Shown: piece by piece, positions 25,742 to 37,684 of the stretch
Position numbering within the stretch: the first letter of the stretch is position 1
How the letters are laid out: each line of letters opens with the position of its first letter
From: Deltaproteobacteria bacterium
GTDB lineage: Bacteria; Myxococcota; Kuafuiibacteriia; Kuafuiibacteriales; Kuafuiibacteriaceae
Direction: 5' to 3'
NCBI GenBank assembly: GCA_016703535.1
Contig: JADJBV010000001.1
Coordinates: forward strand, 682,001-746,000
Length of the DNA: 64,000 bases
Translations under genes and position numbers: made by a program
The notes under the pieces: model-generated
Databases searched by the model: none
What the model was told of the DNA's origin: nothing
The model's input: the letters and a program-made list of their open reading frames with translations, nothing else

Positions 25742-26950
25742 GTGACGGACTCATTCGAGACACTCGGACGCCGCCAAGACCCTGATCGGTTCGGGCCGTA
25801 CCAAGTCGTGGAGAAGATCGCCTCCGGCGGAATGGCCGAGATCTACAAGGCTCGCCACGTCGATCGCCCCCACCACTTGGTGGCGCTCAAGTGCATCCGC
25901 CCTGACTGCGACGACGACACCGAGTTCCGCCACATGTTGATGGACGAGGCCAAGATCGCCTCGCGCCTTCATCACCCCAACATCAATCGGGTCCTCGAGG
26001 TCGTCGAAGACGGCGAACGGATGGGCCTGATCCTCCAGTACGTGGACGGCCTGGACCTGAACCGCCTGAAGCGGACCTTTAAGGAGCGGGACGAAGGTTT
26101 CCCGATCGAGCTCGCCATCCACATCATCCGCGAGGTGTTGAAGGGGCTCGACTACGCCCACGACGCCAAGGATGAGCGCGGCGAATACTTGAACGTCGTG
26201 CACCGGGACATCTCCCCCGGCAACGTGATGATCGACGGCCGCGGTCGAGTGCTGCTGGTCGACTTCGGCATCGCCCGGGCCCAAAACCGCCTGGCCAAGA
26301 CCGAAGCCGGCAACGTGAAGGGCAAGTTCCGCTACATGGCGCCGGAGCAGATCAAGGGCGACCAGGTCAGCCCCCGCACCGACGTCTACGCGACCGCGGT
26401 GTTGCTCTGGGAGTTGTTGGCCGGCAAACGCATCTACGATGACGTGAGCGTGGCCCAGCTGATGATCCGGGTCGCCAACGCCCACGTGCCGAGCTTGGAT
26501 GAGGCTCGACCGGGCCTCCCCCGGGCGCTGCACAAGGTCTTCCAACGCGCCACCGCGGTGGTGCCGGACGATCGCTACGCCTCGGCCCGGGCCTTCGCCG
26601 ACGCCCTCGACGGCGTGTTGTCTCAGCTCGACGTCACCCGCTGCCAACGGGATCTCGCCCGGCTCGTGCAAGAGGCGAGGGTGCGGGACGGCAAGGCCCG
26701 CTTCGATCAAGCGGTGGCCCGAGCCCGTTACGCCGCCGCCGAACACGATCTCGAGGACGCGATCTTGTCGGCCCTCGAGCAACCCGATCGGGTCGAGCGG
26801 GTGCAGGCGGTGGTGGTGCAAAAGGCCGAGGCTCATCGCGAGGCGGTGATCCGGGAAGCCATCGAGCCCACCGAACCGCCGACCATGCCCATGGGCACCT
26901 CGGTCCGGCCGCGTCGCGCCACCCCGCCGCCGCTCCCCGTCACGCCCTGA
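25742..26950 (+). CDS. Serine/threonine protein kinase
   Basis: The 402-aa protein is an Hanks-type kinase. It shows the Gly loop IASGGMAEIYKA, the ATP-binding Lys in LVALKCI, the catalytic loop VVHRDISPGNVMI, the DFG motif in LLVDFGIARA and the APE motif in RYMAPEQIKG. The catalytic loop has Ser in place of the usual Lys (HRDxSPxN), a variant that is common in myxobacterial kinases. After residue 300 there is a helical tail and a Pro/Arg-rich end, with no membrane segment. The start is GTG, with GAGG 9-10 nt before it. Confidence 0.93.
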   Translation: MTDSFETLGRRQDPDRFGPYQVVEKIASGGMAEIYKARHVDRPHHLVALKCIRPDCDDDTEFRHMLMDEAKIASRLHHPNINRVLEVVEDGERMGLILQYVDGLDLNRLKRTFKERDEGFPIELAIHIIREVLKGLDYAHDAKDERGEYLNVVHRDISPGNVMIDGRGRVLLVDFGIARAQNRLAKTEAGNVKGKFRYMAPEQIKGDQVSPRTDVYATAVLLWELLAGKRIYDDVSVAQLMIRVANAHVPSLDEARPGLPRALHKVFQRATAVVPDDRYASARAFADALDGVLSQLDVTRCQRDLARLVQEARVRDGKARFDQAVARARYAAAEHDLEDAILSALEQPDRVERVQAVVVQKAEAHREAVIREAIEPTEPPTMPMGTSVRPRRATPPPLPVTP

Positions 26951-27030
26951 CCCCTCAAGGGCCCGCGAAGCGACAACTCGATCGTTTGGACCGGGCCTAA
27001 GCCCTTGTTATCTCTTCTGTAAGACAGGGG

Positions 27031-27048
27031 TGTTGGGTCGCCCCAACA
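27031..27048. promoter_or_regulatory. Palindrome TGTTGGG-N4-CCCAACA upstream of the OmpA-like gene
   Basis: Seven-base arms are separated by TCGC, about 70 nt before the start at 27120. A closely similar palindrome (GTGTTGG, spacer TCGCAC, CCAACAC) lies at 30462-30481 before the porin gene. In both cases GACAG stands just to the left. The shared sequence suggests a common operator or a structured leader; a terminator role is less likely as no T-run follows. Confidence 0.4.
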
Positions 27049-27119
27049 TAGACATTGTCGCGTCCGCCCAACGTCGGTGTCGCGCAACATCCTACCTTTC
27101 GTGACCGACAACAACCTTG

Positions 27120-28100
27120 ATGAACATTGCTCCGCTGCCCTTCACCCGTTCCATCGAGAGCCTGACCGTCGAGCGGCCCGCTCAGGTCGGGGTCCGGAGC
27201 CTGGCCCAGCCCGACGCGCCCAGCCAAAAGGGGGGCGCCCGCCGTTCGGTCCTCTCCCAGCTCTTCTCTTTTGGGGCCCCGGCTCTCACCGCCATCGCTT
27301 TGTCCTTGGCGGTGGGCTTCGGCTCACCCAACACGGCCTACGCTCAGGGCGCGACGACCTCCACCACCAGCTGCAGCCGCGACGCGGCCTGGACCGCCGC
27401 CATGGGCAGTGAACTCGGCCGCGGCCTCACCGGTGACGACAACGGAGGCCGGGTGATCGGCGCCTTGGCCGGGATCATCCACCGCCTCTCCTGCACCGAC
27501 GCTCAAAGTGGGGCGTCCGCTCAGGCGCTGACGCCCGAGCTGCAGCGGCTCAACACCAACCTCGAGGAGGCCCTGGCTCAACCCGCCGCCAAATATGAGA
27601 GTGGCTCTGACCTGAGCGATCACCAAAAGCAGATCCTGACCTACTTGTCCGATCAGATCCGCCGCGATCCGAGCCTGCGGCTGGTGATCTTGGGGCACGC
27701 CAACGACGCCCTCCAAGTGGAGTTCATCAACGAAGGGGTGGCGAAGGAGCGGGCCAACAAGGCCGCTGAGTTCCTGGCCACCAAGGGCATCGGCGGCGCC
27801 CGGATGGAGACCTCGGGGGTCAGTCAGGGCGACGGCCAAAACCGTTTGCAGATCGCCATCGTCAAGGGCAACGCACCTCAGAGTCCCCAGCCGACCGCTG
27901 AAACGGATGGCCGCGGAGGTGGGCTCTTCGGCATCCCCGGCCTCTCGATCAACATCGGAGGCGGCAACCGGACCAACAACCCCGGGGTGATCAACCGGGG
28001 CAACGGCACCGTCAACGGCGGACCCAACGCCAACGGACGCCCCAACAACGGCGGACGAGTTGCGCCCGGGCCCGGCAACAGCGGCTGGAACGGCAACTGA
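27120..28100 (+). CDS. Secreted OmpA-like domain protein with Asn/Gly-rich tail
   Basis: The 326-aa product has a delayed signal segment at about residues 45-75 (FGAPALTAIALSLAVGFG). An OmpA/MotB-type domain follows (ILTYLSDQIRRDPSLRLVILGHANDA; EGVAKERANKAAEFLATKG), then a low-complexity tail rich in Gly, Asn and Pro. OmpA-like domains bind peptidoglycan non-covalently, but the usual LxxRRA core reads VAKERANKAAEFL here. I used the ATG at 27120, although a TTG stands directly before it. The Cys pair in the middle (TSCSRDAAW, LSCTD) may form a disulfide. Confidence 0.75.
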   Translation: MNIAPLPFTRSIESLTVERPAQVGVRSLAQPDAPSQKGGARRSVLSQLFSFGAPALTAIALSLAVGFGSPNTAYAQGATTSTTSCSRDAAWTAAMGSELGRGLTGDDNGGRVIGALAGIIHRLSCTDAQSGASAQALTPELQRLNTNLEEALAQPAAKYESGSDLSDHQKQILTYLSDQIRRDPSLRLVILGHANDALQVEFINEGVAKERANKAAEFLATKGIGGARMETSGVSQGDGQNRLQIAIVKGNAPQSPQPTAETDGRGGGLFGIPGLSINIGGGNRTNNPGVINRGNGTVNGGPNANGRPNNGGRVAPGPGNSGWNGN

Positions 28101-28130
28101 ACGACGGCTCTCGGATACGGAGGAACGGTC

Positions 28131-30446
28131 ATGAAACTCAAGAGTGCGATCATCGCCTCGTTCGTCATGATGGCGAACGTGGCCGAGGCCCAGGTCTGGA
28201 ATCAGCACGACATGACCATCACGCCCCTCTGCGGCGGGACCGGCACCATCTTCGAGTGGACCCTCGAATACGAGATGAGCGACACCGAGGTGGTGTGTAT
28301 GGGCGGCTGTGACACCACCGCCTTCATCGATGTCTGGGACTACCGGCCGGGCGGCAGCGACGTGTTGGTCTGTTCGGTCAACGTCAACGTCTCGGCCGAC
28401 TGGAGCGGCAGCGGCAGCTGCTTTACGCCCGTGCTTTATGGCACCGGCTCCTTCTCTTGTGATCTCTCCGGCTACTACGGCGGCGCCGCCGGCAACTCCT
28501 TGGATCTGTACTACGTGATGGAGCCCGAGATCCCCGGGATCTGCGGCAACCCGTATTGGTCGAGCGGAACCTTGGCCTTGCCCGAGTGTGGATCTTCGGG
28601 CGGCAACGGCACCAGCCAGATCAACTGCAGCGGCACCAGCTGCAGCAGCACGCCCAACCCGCTGCCCAGCTACGCCTACGCCTATAACTATTGGGACCCG
28701 TGCCAAGGTGGCGCCTACACCTGGTCGGCCACCGCCGACTTCGAGGCCAACCGGGATCGAGGCTGCGTCGGCGGCGACGCCACCGAAGGCGCCACGGGCT
28801 CCTGCACCGGGGGCGTCGAGCTCACCGGCTCGGGCACCTGGCAAGGCAGCGGCACCGGGGTGATCTTGGTGAGCCTCGCGACCGACGGCGCCAACGGGAG
28901 CACCGGCATCACCTCCCTCACCGCCACCTGCCAAGGGGGCGGCACCGCCAGCATCGATTGCCTGGGCACTAGCTGCAGCACCGATCCGTCGCCGTTGCCT
29001 CACCAAGCCACCGCCGACACCACCTGGGATCCATGCGCTGGCGCTGCGTTCACTTGGCGCGCCAACGGCGACTTCGAGTCGGGCAGCGACCGTTTTTGCG
29101 TCGGTGGCACCGCCACCGCCGGCGCCGGCGGGGGCTGCACCACCGGCGTCGAGCTGAGCGGGGTGGGGCCTTGGAGCGGCGCCGCCGCCGGGTCGATCAC
29201 CTTGAGTTTGGCCACCGACGCCTCTCAAGCCAGCACCGGCCTTTCGAGCCTGGTCGCGACCTGCAACGCCGGCGCGACCGCCCAGATCAGCTGCAGCGGT
29301 CGTCGCTGCACCAGCACGCCCAACCCCTTGCCCAACGACGCCACGGCCCAGACCCGCTGGGATCCGTGCAACGGCGGCGCCTTCACCTGGCAAGCCTCCG
29401 GGGACTTCGAGGCTGGCTTCGATCGAGCCTGCGTCGGGGGCTTGGCCACCGCCGGCAACAGCGCCGCTTGCGCCAGCGGCGATGAGTTGACCGGCGCTGG
29501 GCCTTGGAGCGGCACCGCCAGCGGGCCGGTGACCGTCAGCTTGGCCACCGACGCCAGCACCGAAAGCGCCGGGATCATGGGCCTCGACGCGACCTGCAGC
29601 GGCGGCCCGGTGCCAGGTGCGGCCTCTATCCGCTGCGCGGGCAGCACCTGCACCACCTCACCCATGCCTTTGCCCGACTCGGCCACCGCCATGACCTCTT
29701 GGGATCCCTGCGCAGGCGCCGGATTTTCGTGGACCGCCACCGGTCAAATGGAGGGTGGCATCGATCGGGGCTGCCTGGGTGGGGTCGCGACCGCGGGATC
29801 GAGCGGCGGCTGCAGCGGCGGGAGCGAGTTGACCGGCGACGGACCTTGGGATGGCACCGCCACCGGCCCGTTGATGATCAGCTTGGCCACCGACGAAAGC
29901 CTCAGCAGCCAAGGTTTTAGCGTTCGCCTCGGCGCCTGTGACGGTCCGCCGGCCGGCGGCGCCATCGATCTGAGCGGCACCTTGGCGGGCATCACCAGCA
30001 GCACTCGGGCCGGACGCAAAATTCGGATCGCCTACGACGCTGAAAACCGCGGCACGGTCATGGCCCCGGCCCACGCCAACGAGATCAAGTTGCTGCCCGA
30101 CGGCGGCACCGGTGATGGTTACAGCTTGTGTCGGGATCGGGTCGAGGCCCTGGCGCCAGCGGCCAAGGCCCGCCGCTCCTTGGAGTGCCTGGTGCCGAAC
30201 GAGGTGCCCCCGGGGTTGTGGCAGGTGGTGGTCTTCATCGACTCCGACAACCTGGTCACCGAGTCGAGTGAAGCCAACAACCGCCTCAGCAGCTCGCTGC
30301 AGGTCACCGGCGCCGACGACAACCCGGCCGGCGGTGCCAGCCCGGACGAGTCCTCCGGCGGTTGCCGGGCCACCCACTCCCCCCGAACCACCCCCTGGGG
30401 CCTGTGGGTGGGGGTGGCTTTGATGGTGCGACGCCGAAAGCACTGA
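28131..30446 (+). CDS. Secreted repeat protein with CARDB domain and MYXO-CTERM-like tail
   Basis: The 771-aa protein has a signal peptide (IIASFVMMANVAEAQ), a unique N-terminal domain, then four repeats of about 107 residues. Each repeat starts like ISCSGRRCTSTPNPLP, continues with a WDPC segment and ends with SLATD. A CARDB adhesion-like domain follows (IAYDAENRGTV; VVVFIDSDNLVTESSEANN). The C-terminus, GGCRATHSPR then a short hydrophobic stretch and RRRKH, resembles the MYXO-CTERM sorting signal. It is likely a surface-exposed, disulfide-rich protein. GGAGG lies 7 nt before the ATG. Confidence 0.8.
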   Translation: MKLKSAIIASFVMMANVAEAQVWNQHDMTITPLCGGTGTIFEWTLEYEMSDTEVVCMGGCDTTAFIDVWDYRPGGSDVLVCSVNVNVSADWSGSGSCFTPVLYGTGSFSCDLSGYYGGAAGNSLDLYYVMEPEIPGICGNPYWSSGTLALPECGSSGGNGTSQINCSGTSCSSTPNPLPSYAYAYNYWDPCQGGAYTWSATADFEANRDRGCVGGDATEGATGSCTGGVELTGSGTWQGSGTGVILVSLATDGANGSTGITSLTATCQGGGTASIDCLGTSCSTDPSPLPHQATADTTWDPCAGAAFTWRANGDFESGSDRFCVGGTATAGAGGGCTTGVELSGVGPWSGAAAGSITLSLATDASQASTGLSSLVATCNAGATAQISCSGRRCTSTPNPLPNDATAQTRWDPCNGGAFTWQASGDFEAGFDRACVGGLATAGNSAACASGDELTGAGPWSGTASGPVTVSLATDASTESAGIMGLDATCSGGPVPGAASIRCAGSTCTTSPMPLPDSATAMTSWDPCAGAGFSWTATGQMEGGIDRGCLGGVATAGSSGGCSGGSELTGDGPWDGTATGPLMISLATDESLSSQGFSVRLGACDGPPAGGAIDLSGTLAGITSSTRAGRKIRIAYDAENRGTVMAPAHANEIKLLPDGGTGDGYSLCRDRVEALAPAAKARRSLECLVPNEVPPGLWQVVVFIDSDNLVTESSEANNRLSSSLQVTGADDNPAGGASPDESSGGCRATHSPRTTPWGLWVGVALMVRRRKH

Positions 30447-30461
30447 CCACGCCATGAGACA

Positions 30462-30481
30462 GTGTTGGTCGCACCCAACAC
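30462..30481. promoter_or_regulatory. Palindrome GTGTTGG-N6-CCAACAC upstream of the porin gene
   Basis: The arms are 7 bp with spacer TCGCAC. It begins 16 nt after the previous stop and ends 67 nt before the porin start. It resembles the palindrome at 27031-27048, including the nearby GACAG, so a shared regulator is possible. A simple terminator hairpin for the upstream gene is the alternative, but no T-run follows. Confidence 0.4.
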
Positions 30482-30534
30482 CGATCCCTGACCGACCAAT
30501 TGGGACTGGCCTCGTAGAAGCCCAACAACTCGGG

Positions 30535-30540
30535 TATTTT
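30535..30540 (+). promoter_or_regulatory. Putative -10 element of a leaderless promoter
   Basis: TATTTT lies 8 nt before the ATG at 30549, where there is no Shine-Dalgarno. A -10 at this distance would put the transcription start on the ATG. Equivalent placements are seen before other genes in this window (see the finding on leaderless starts). Confidence 0.45.
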
Positions 30541-30548
30541 CCGCGGCC

Positions 30549-32030
30549 ATGAGCGCCCGGCCGGCGATCGTCGCCTTGACCATACTTTTGCTCCCGACTG
30601 CGGGCTTGGCCCAGGTCTACGAGCCGATGTTGCGGACCGAGGTCGGCGGCGTCTCGCTCAAGGTCCCGGTCCTTTTGGCCACCACCGCCGAGTCCGTCGG
30701 GCGCTTCCCGGTGGATCGCTACGGCGCGGAGCTGGACGGCGGCGTCGCGGTTGGGCCGCGCCTGCGCCTCGGCTTGTTGGCCCAGTCGAGCGACCTCGTG
30801 GAGGGCGCCTTCGTGTCCTTCGAGTACGAACACGACATCGTGGGTGGCATCGCCGTCGGCCGGCCCGAGTTGGGCGGTGAAGATCTGCCGAGCGGCGCGC
30901 CGTTGACCACCATCCCCCGGAAGATCCTCCTCAGCTCCAGCTTTTCGGATCAGCTCCACCTGGTCTTGGGCCTGAGCACCAGCCAAAACGGCCTGGGCTT
31001 GTTGGCCAACGCCGGCGCGGCGGGGTGGGAGCCCTTCGGCACCCGCTTCGACGATCCCCGGGCGGCGGACCGAGTGTTGAGGGCCGCGGTCGGCTTCGGT
31101 CCAACCACCGATCAAGCGTTGTTCTTCACCTTGGCCGGCGACTACGTGGTCGACGACGACATCCGGGAGGCGGGCGACACCGCCTTTCAGACCTCGTTGC
31201 GGGTCGAGGTGGGGAAGGGTGGAGACACCACCGCCGGCTTGACCGTCGCCTACCGCAACAACCGGGGCGACTTCGACCGGGCCATCGACGCGGCGCTGGT
31301 CGACCTCTACCTTGGCACCGAACAACGCCTGGGCCGCCTCCGCCTCAAGGCCGGGGCCGAGGTGGTCAGCCTGCTCGGCGTGGCCAGCGTGGCGCCGACC
31401 ACCGAACACCCGAACCAAACCATTCGTCAGCTGGGCGCGGCGGTGAAGAGCTCCCTCCGTTATGGGCCCGTCTCGGCCCACCTCGACTTCTTTTACGGCT
31501 CGGGCGACTCCGACTCCTCCGATGACCTCCAGACCGCCTTCCGCGCCGATCCCAGCTTTGGCTTTGGCCTGATCCTCTTTCGACAGGTCCTGCAGGCCCA
31601 AAGTGGTCGGGCCCAGGCCACCGCCTCCGACCCGCAATTGGTCGGGCAGGCGGCGCCGGGCCTCGAGCGTTTCCCCAACCGCGGTTCGGCCACCAACGCC
31701 ATCGCGGTCTTCCCGCGCCTCGGCGTCGAGCCCATCGACGGCCTGGAGATCCAAGGCGGGCCGATGTTCGCCTTTTCGGCGGCCACCCTGGCCGATCCAC
31801 TGAATACACGGATCGCCGGCGGCACCCCCCGGAACGCCCTGGACGGAGAGCCGGGCCGCTACCTGGGCACCGAACTCGATCTCGCCATCCGCTACACCAG
31901 CTACCTGGCCGACAGTGAGCTGGTGGTGGGCCTGGAGGGCGGCGTGTTTTTGCCGGGTTCGGCCTTCGACGCCCAACAACAACTCGGCACGGTGCCCGCC
32001 GGCCGAGCGATCCTGCAGTACCGACTGTGA
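30549..32030 (+). CDS. Outer-membrane beta-barrel protein (alginate-export/AlgE-like porin)
   Basis: The 493-aa protein has a signal peptide (IVALTILLLPTAGLAQ) and alternating amphipathic strands throughout. Its final strand ends in aromatic-containing ILQYRL, typical of barrel proteins. The segment GLEGGVFLPGSAFD near the end resembles the closing strand of AlgE-like alginate-export barrels, so I suggest that fold; the transported substrate is unknown. The hydrolase gene overlaps its stop (GTGA) or starts 9 nt later. The only likely promoter is the TATTTT before its ATG. Confidence 0.75.
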   Translation: MSARPAIVALTILLLPTAGLAQVYEPMLRTEVGGVSLKVPVLLATTAESVGRFPVDRYGAELDGGVAVGPRLRLGLLAQSSDLVEGAFVSFEYEHDIVGGIAVGRPELGGEDLPSGAPLTTIPRKILLSSSFSDQLHLVLGLSTSQNGLGLLANAGAAGWEPFGTRFDDPRAADRVLRAAVGFGPTTDQALFFTLAGDYVVDDDIREAGDTAFQTSLRVEVGKGGDTTAGLTVAYRNNRGDFDRAIDAALVDLYLGTEQRLGRLRLKAGAEVVSLLGVASVAPTTEHPNQTIRQLGAAVKSSLRYGPVSAHLDFFYGSGDSDSSDDLQTAFRADPSFGFGLILFRQVLQAQSGRAQATASDPQLVGQAAPGLERFPNRGSATNAIAVFPRLGVEPIDGLEIQGGPMFAFSAATLADPLNTRIAGGTPRNALDGEPGRYLGTELDLAIRYTSYLADSELVVGLEGGVFLPGSAFDAQQQLGTVPAGRAILQYRL

Positions 32031-32038
32031 GCCACACC

Positions 32039-35000
32039 ATGAAGCGCGTCCTTTTGTTTTTGCTCCCTTCCTTGGCCTGGGCTTGCACCTCCGACCCCGA
32101 GGGCTTGGCCCGATCCCAGCCGGCCGACACCACGGTGAAGTTCGACTTCTTTCACCGGCCGTTGCCCGAGATCCCGTTGCCCAACGATCTTGCGACTCGA
32201 TTCGATGAGACCTCGGCGACTCTGCGTCGGCCCAACGTCTCGGTCGAGGCGCCAACCAGCATGGAACGACTGGTGCGACGTCGGGTCGACACCTTGGACG
32301 GCTGGGGTGTGATGCAGGCGATCACCATCCCGTTTACCGGGCTCCTCGATCTCCCCCAGATCCAACAGGCCCACGGCCAAGACGACTACGACACCCGCGA
32401 TGACCTCATTTACTTGATCAACATTGATCGAAAGTCGCCTGGCTTTGGTCGGCTCACCCACCTGGACATTGGCAAGAAGAACCACCCGCCGCTCCTGGAG
32501 AACCTCAACAACTACTGGCCGAACGATCCTCGGGGCTTCACCATCTCCACGATGTGGGAAGAGGCCGAAGAGGACCTCAACGGCAACGGCGTCCTCGATC
32601 CCGGCGAAGACACGGACCTCGACGGCCTCTTGGACCACCCCAACTATTTGCCGGGGATGAACCCAGCCCGAGACGACATGCCGGGCCGCGCCGACGCGCT
32701 GATGACCTTCTACGAACGGGCCACGAACACGTTGGTGGCGCGGCCCATGGATCCGCTCCTCGAGCGGACCACCTACGCCGTGGTGGTGACCCGGCGGTTG
32801 CGCGACGCGGCGGGCAAGCCCGTCGGTTCGCCCTTCGAGTGGGTGCACCACCTGGCCCAACGAGACGCCCTCGCGGCCCTGCCGGAGGTGTTGCCTCCAG
32901 GGGTGGCCCTGCAGGATGTGGCCTTCGCCTTCAGCTACACCACCCAGTCCATTGAGGCGCCGTGGAAGGCGGTGCGGGACGGCCTCTACGGCTTTGGGGT
33001 GCAGGCCGACATCTCTCGTAGTTTTGTGGCCGAGGTGACTTCGCTCAAGCCCCTGCGCGATCCGAGCGCCTTCCCCGGCATGACCAACCCGTACATCGTT
33101 CACGCCGAGACGGTGAAGCCGTTGATCCGGGAAGTGCAGATCAAGTTCCAGAACACCAAGGCGGACAGCCTGTTTTTGGAGAAGGTCCTCGAGGGCCTCG
33201 ACTACGTCGACTACTTCGCGATCGGGAAGATGCAGCTGCCGCAACTTTTCCCGGAGCGGGACGCCGACGGAAAGTTGTTGCCCATGAACGACCGCGTTTG
33301 GCCCGCCGACCTCGATCGCGTGCCGGCCCCGGTGCGCCTGGAGGACGTCTACTTCACGCTGGTCGTGCCCCGGAAAGAGGTTTCGCCTCGAGGGGAGGGC
33401 CGCCCGGCGGACGTGGTGTTGTTGGGCCATGGCTACGGGGGCAACCGCTTCGACGCCATCAACATGGGCGGCTTCATGGCCCGACACGGCCTGGCGACGC
33501 TGGCGATCGATGGCCCGGGCCACGGCCTGCAGGTGGACCCGCTCCTCAAGGGTGTGGTGGAGGGCGTCTTCGAAGACTTTGGGCTTTCGCCGATGGCCGC
33601 GGCTTTGCTTTCGGATCGCGTCAAGGACGTGAACGGGGACCAAAAGACGGATCCGGGCGAGGACTTTTGGACGTCCTACCTCTTTCACACCCGGGACGTG
33701 GTCCGGCAATACGTGCTCGATTACATGAGCACGGTGAAGGTGCTCCGGACCTTCGACGGCACCACCACCTGGCGCCTCGACGTCAACAACGACGGCGTCA
33801 ACGAGCTGGCCGGCGACTTTGATGGCGACGGCGCGCCCGACGTCGGCGGGTCAGGCAAGATCGTCATGACCGGAGGTTCCCTGGGCGGGATCATCTCGGT
33901 GCTGCTCGGCTCTTTGGAGCCGGCGATCACCTCGGTGGCACCCGTCGCCGCTGGCGGCACCCTGAGCAACATCGGCGTGCGCTCCACCGTGGGCGGAGTA
34001 CGGGTCGCGATGATGTTGCGATCCATGGGGCCGCTGTTCCTCGGGACCCGGGATCCGGCGACGGGGCGCACGGCGCTTTCGACCATCATCCCCGACGTCA
34101 ACCAAAGAGGCGCTGAACTTCCGCTGGGGGAGGTCGAGGGCTTGGCGATCGGCGACGCGATGGCGGTCGAGAACCTCAACAACGGTGAGGTGCGCTGTGG
34201 CGTGATCGACGCCGAGGGCCGAACGCGGGTTGGGTTGCCGAGTGACCTCGGTGACAGCGTGCGCATCCGCTTCTTCTCGAGAGACCAGGTGACGGGCGGT
34301 GATCGCTGCCTGACCTCGGGCACCGCCAAGGTGGAGATCACCACCTTCGGTGAGGAGATTGAGTTTCAGACCCGGGTGTATCCGGCGGGCTCCACCTTGG
34401 TGACCTTGGCCGAGGGCCTGGGCCTGCGCCGCGGCAACCCGGAGCTTCGGCGCTTTCAGGGCATCGGCCAGCTGGTGTTGGACGCCGCCGATCCCGCCGT
34501 CTTCGCCAAACACCTCTCTCGGGATCGAATGACCTACCCGGGTACGGGCGAACAAACCGGGAGCCACATGTTGTTGGTGACCACCACCGGCGACAGCAGC
34601 GTTCCGGTCGACAGCGGGATGGTCATCGCCCGCACCGCCGGCCTCCTGCCGTACCTGGAGAACGACCCGCGTTACGGCAAGCCCGCCAACCAAGTGTTGC
34701 TCGACTGGCACATGGCCGAGTCCTCCGAGACCTATCGACGTTACCTCGATCGGTCGGGGACTCCCGTTCACCCCGACGTCGAGGGCTTCGACCAACACAC
34801 CGCGCCATGGGATCCGGACATCACGCAGCTCGATCCACCGTTGCGTCTCGGCTTCGATCGGACCGACCCCCTGGGGGGCAAGTCGGCGGCGATCTTCCCT
34901 TTGACCGCACCCGAGGGCGACCACGGCTTCGATCTACCCTGGAGGTCGATCGAGCGGGTCTACAACCGCTGCATGGAGGCGTGTATGGCCAACGGCACGC

Positions 35001-35176
35001 CCTGCGACTGCGCCCGGGATCAAGGCTACGACGTGGGGAACTTCTTGCTCTCCATGACGGGGCGCTTCTTGCGCACCGATGGCCAGTCCCTCCCGACCGA
35101 TCTCTGCCTCTCCACCGACTCCTGCGCCGATGAGCTGATCGCCCCCGTCCCTCGGGACCCGGACGTCCTGCGCTGA
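32039..35176 (+). CDS. Large lipoprotein with alpha/beta-hydrolase domain and Ca-binding-like loops
   Basis: The 1045-aa protein has a lipobox (PSLAWACTS) and an N-terminal beta-rich region resembling bacterial virulence-factor lipase N-domains (DTTVKFDFFHRPLPEIPLPN). The hydrolase domain is visible in LLGHGYGGNRFDAINMG, LAIDGPGHGLQVD and the nucleophile elbow MTGGSLGGIISVL. Three acidic loops (DLNGNGVLDPGEDTDLDG, DVNGDQKTDPGED, DFDGDGAPD) look like EF-hand/dockerin calcium sites. It may be a surface esterase or lipase. I used the ATG at 32039; a GTG at 32027, overlapping the porin stop, is equally possible. Confidence 0.75.
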   Translation: MKRVLLFLLPSLAWACTSDPEGLARSQPADTTVKFDFFHRPLPEIPLPNDLATRFDETSATLRRPNVSVEAPTSMERLVRRRVDTLDGWGVMQAITIPFTGLLDLPQIQQAHGQDDYDTRDDLIYLINIDRKSPGFGRLTHLDIGKKNHPPLLENLNNYWPNDPRGFTISTMWEEAEEDLNGNGVLDPGEDTDLDGLLDHPNYLPGMNPARDDMPGRADALMTFYERATNTLVARPMDPLLERTTYAVVVTRRLRDAAGKPVGSPFEWVHHLAQRDALAALPEVLPPGVALQDVAFAFSYTTQSIEAPWKAVRDGLYGFGVQADISRSFVAEVTSLKPLRDPSAFPGMTNPYIVHAETVKPLIREVQIKFQNTKADSLFLEKVLEGLDYVDYFAIGKMQLPQLFPERDADGKLLPMNDRVWPADLDRVPAPVRLEDVYFTLVVPRKEVSPRGEGRPADVVLLGHGYGGNRFDAINMGGFMARHGLATLAIDGPGHGLQVDPLLKGVVEGVFEDFGLSPMAAALLSDRVKDVNGDQKTDPGEDFWTSYLFHTRDVVRQYVLDYMSTVKVLRTFDGTTTWRLDVNNDGVNELAGDFDGDGAPDVGGSGKIVMTGGSLGGIISVLLGSLEPAITSVAPVAAGGTLSNIGVRSTVGGVRVAMMLRSMGPLFLGTRDPATGRTALSTIIPDVNQRGAELPLGEVEGLAIGDAMAVENLNNGEVRCGVIDAEGRTRVGLPSDLGDSVRIRFFSRDQVTGGDRCLTSGTAKVEITTFGEEIEFQTRVYPAGSTLVTLAEGLGLRRGNPELRRFQGIGQLVLDAADPAVFAKHLSRDRMTYPGTGEQTGSHMLLVTTTGDSSVPVDSGMVIARTAGLLPYLENDPRYGKPANQVLLDWHMAESSETYRRYLDRSGTPVHPDVEGFDQHTAPWDPDITQLDPPLRLGFDRTDPLGGKSAAIFPLTAPEGDHGFDLPWRSIERVYNRCMEACMANGTPCDCARDQGYDVGNFLLSMTGRFLRTDGQSLPTDLCLSTDSCADELIAPVPRDPDVLR

Positions 35177-35182
35177 GGAGGG

Positions 35183-35208
35183 CACTGGGCCGCTGGGACC
35201 CCGGCGGC

Positions 35209-35214
<6 letters not shown>
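35183..35214. terminator. Hairpin between convergent genes (hydrolase and lon)
   Basis: CACTG-GGCCGC pairs with GCGGC-TCAGTG around a short GC-rich loop. It lies just after the hydrolase stop and overlaps the last codons of lon. No T-run follows on either strand, so a bidirectional terminator is plausible but not canonical. Confidence 0.4.
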
Positions 35215-37596
<2,382 letters not shown>

Positions 37597-37684
37597 GGCT
37601 GAACATCCTTGCACCCTCGATCCGAGGACGCAATCTTTCAGCCGCGAAATCCGTTGCAGTGGCGGGTGAGCGCGATCGCGCGAC

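Noticed and set aside
29658..32255. 865-aa minus-strand open frame opposite the CARDB and porin genes
   Set aside because: It is antisense to two genes with clear signal peptides and domains; no domain is seen in it.
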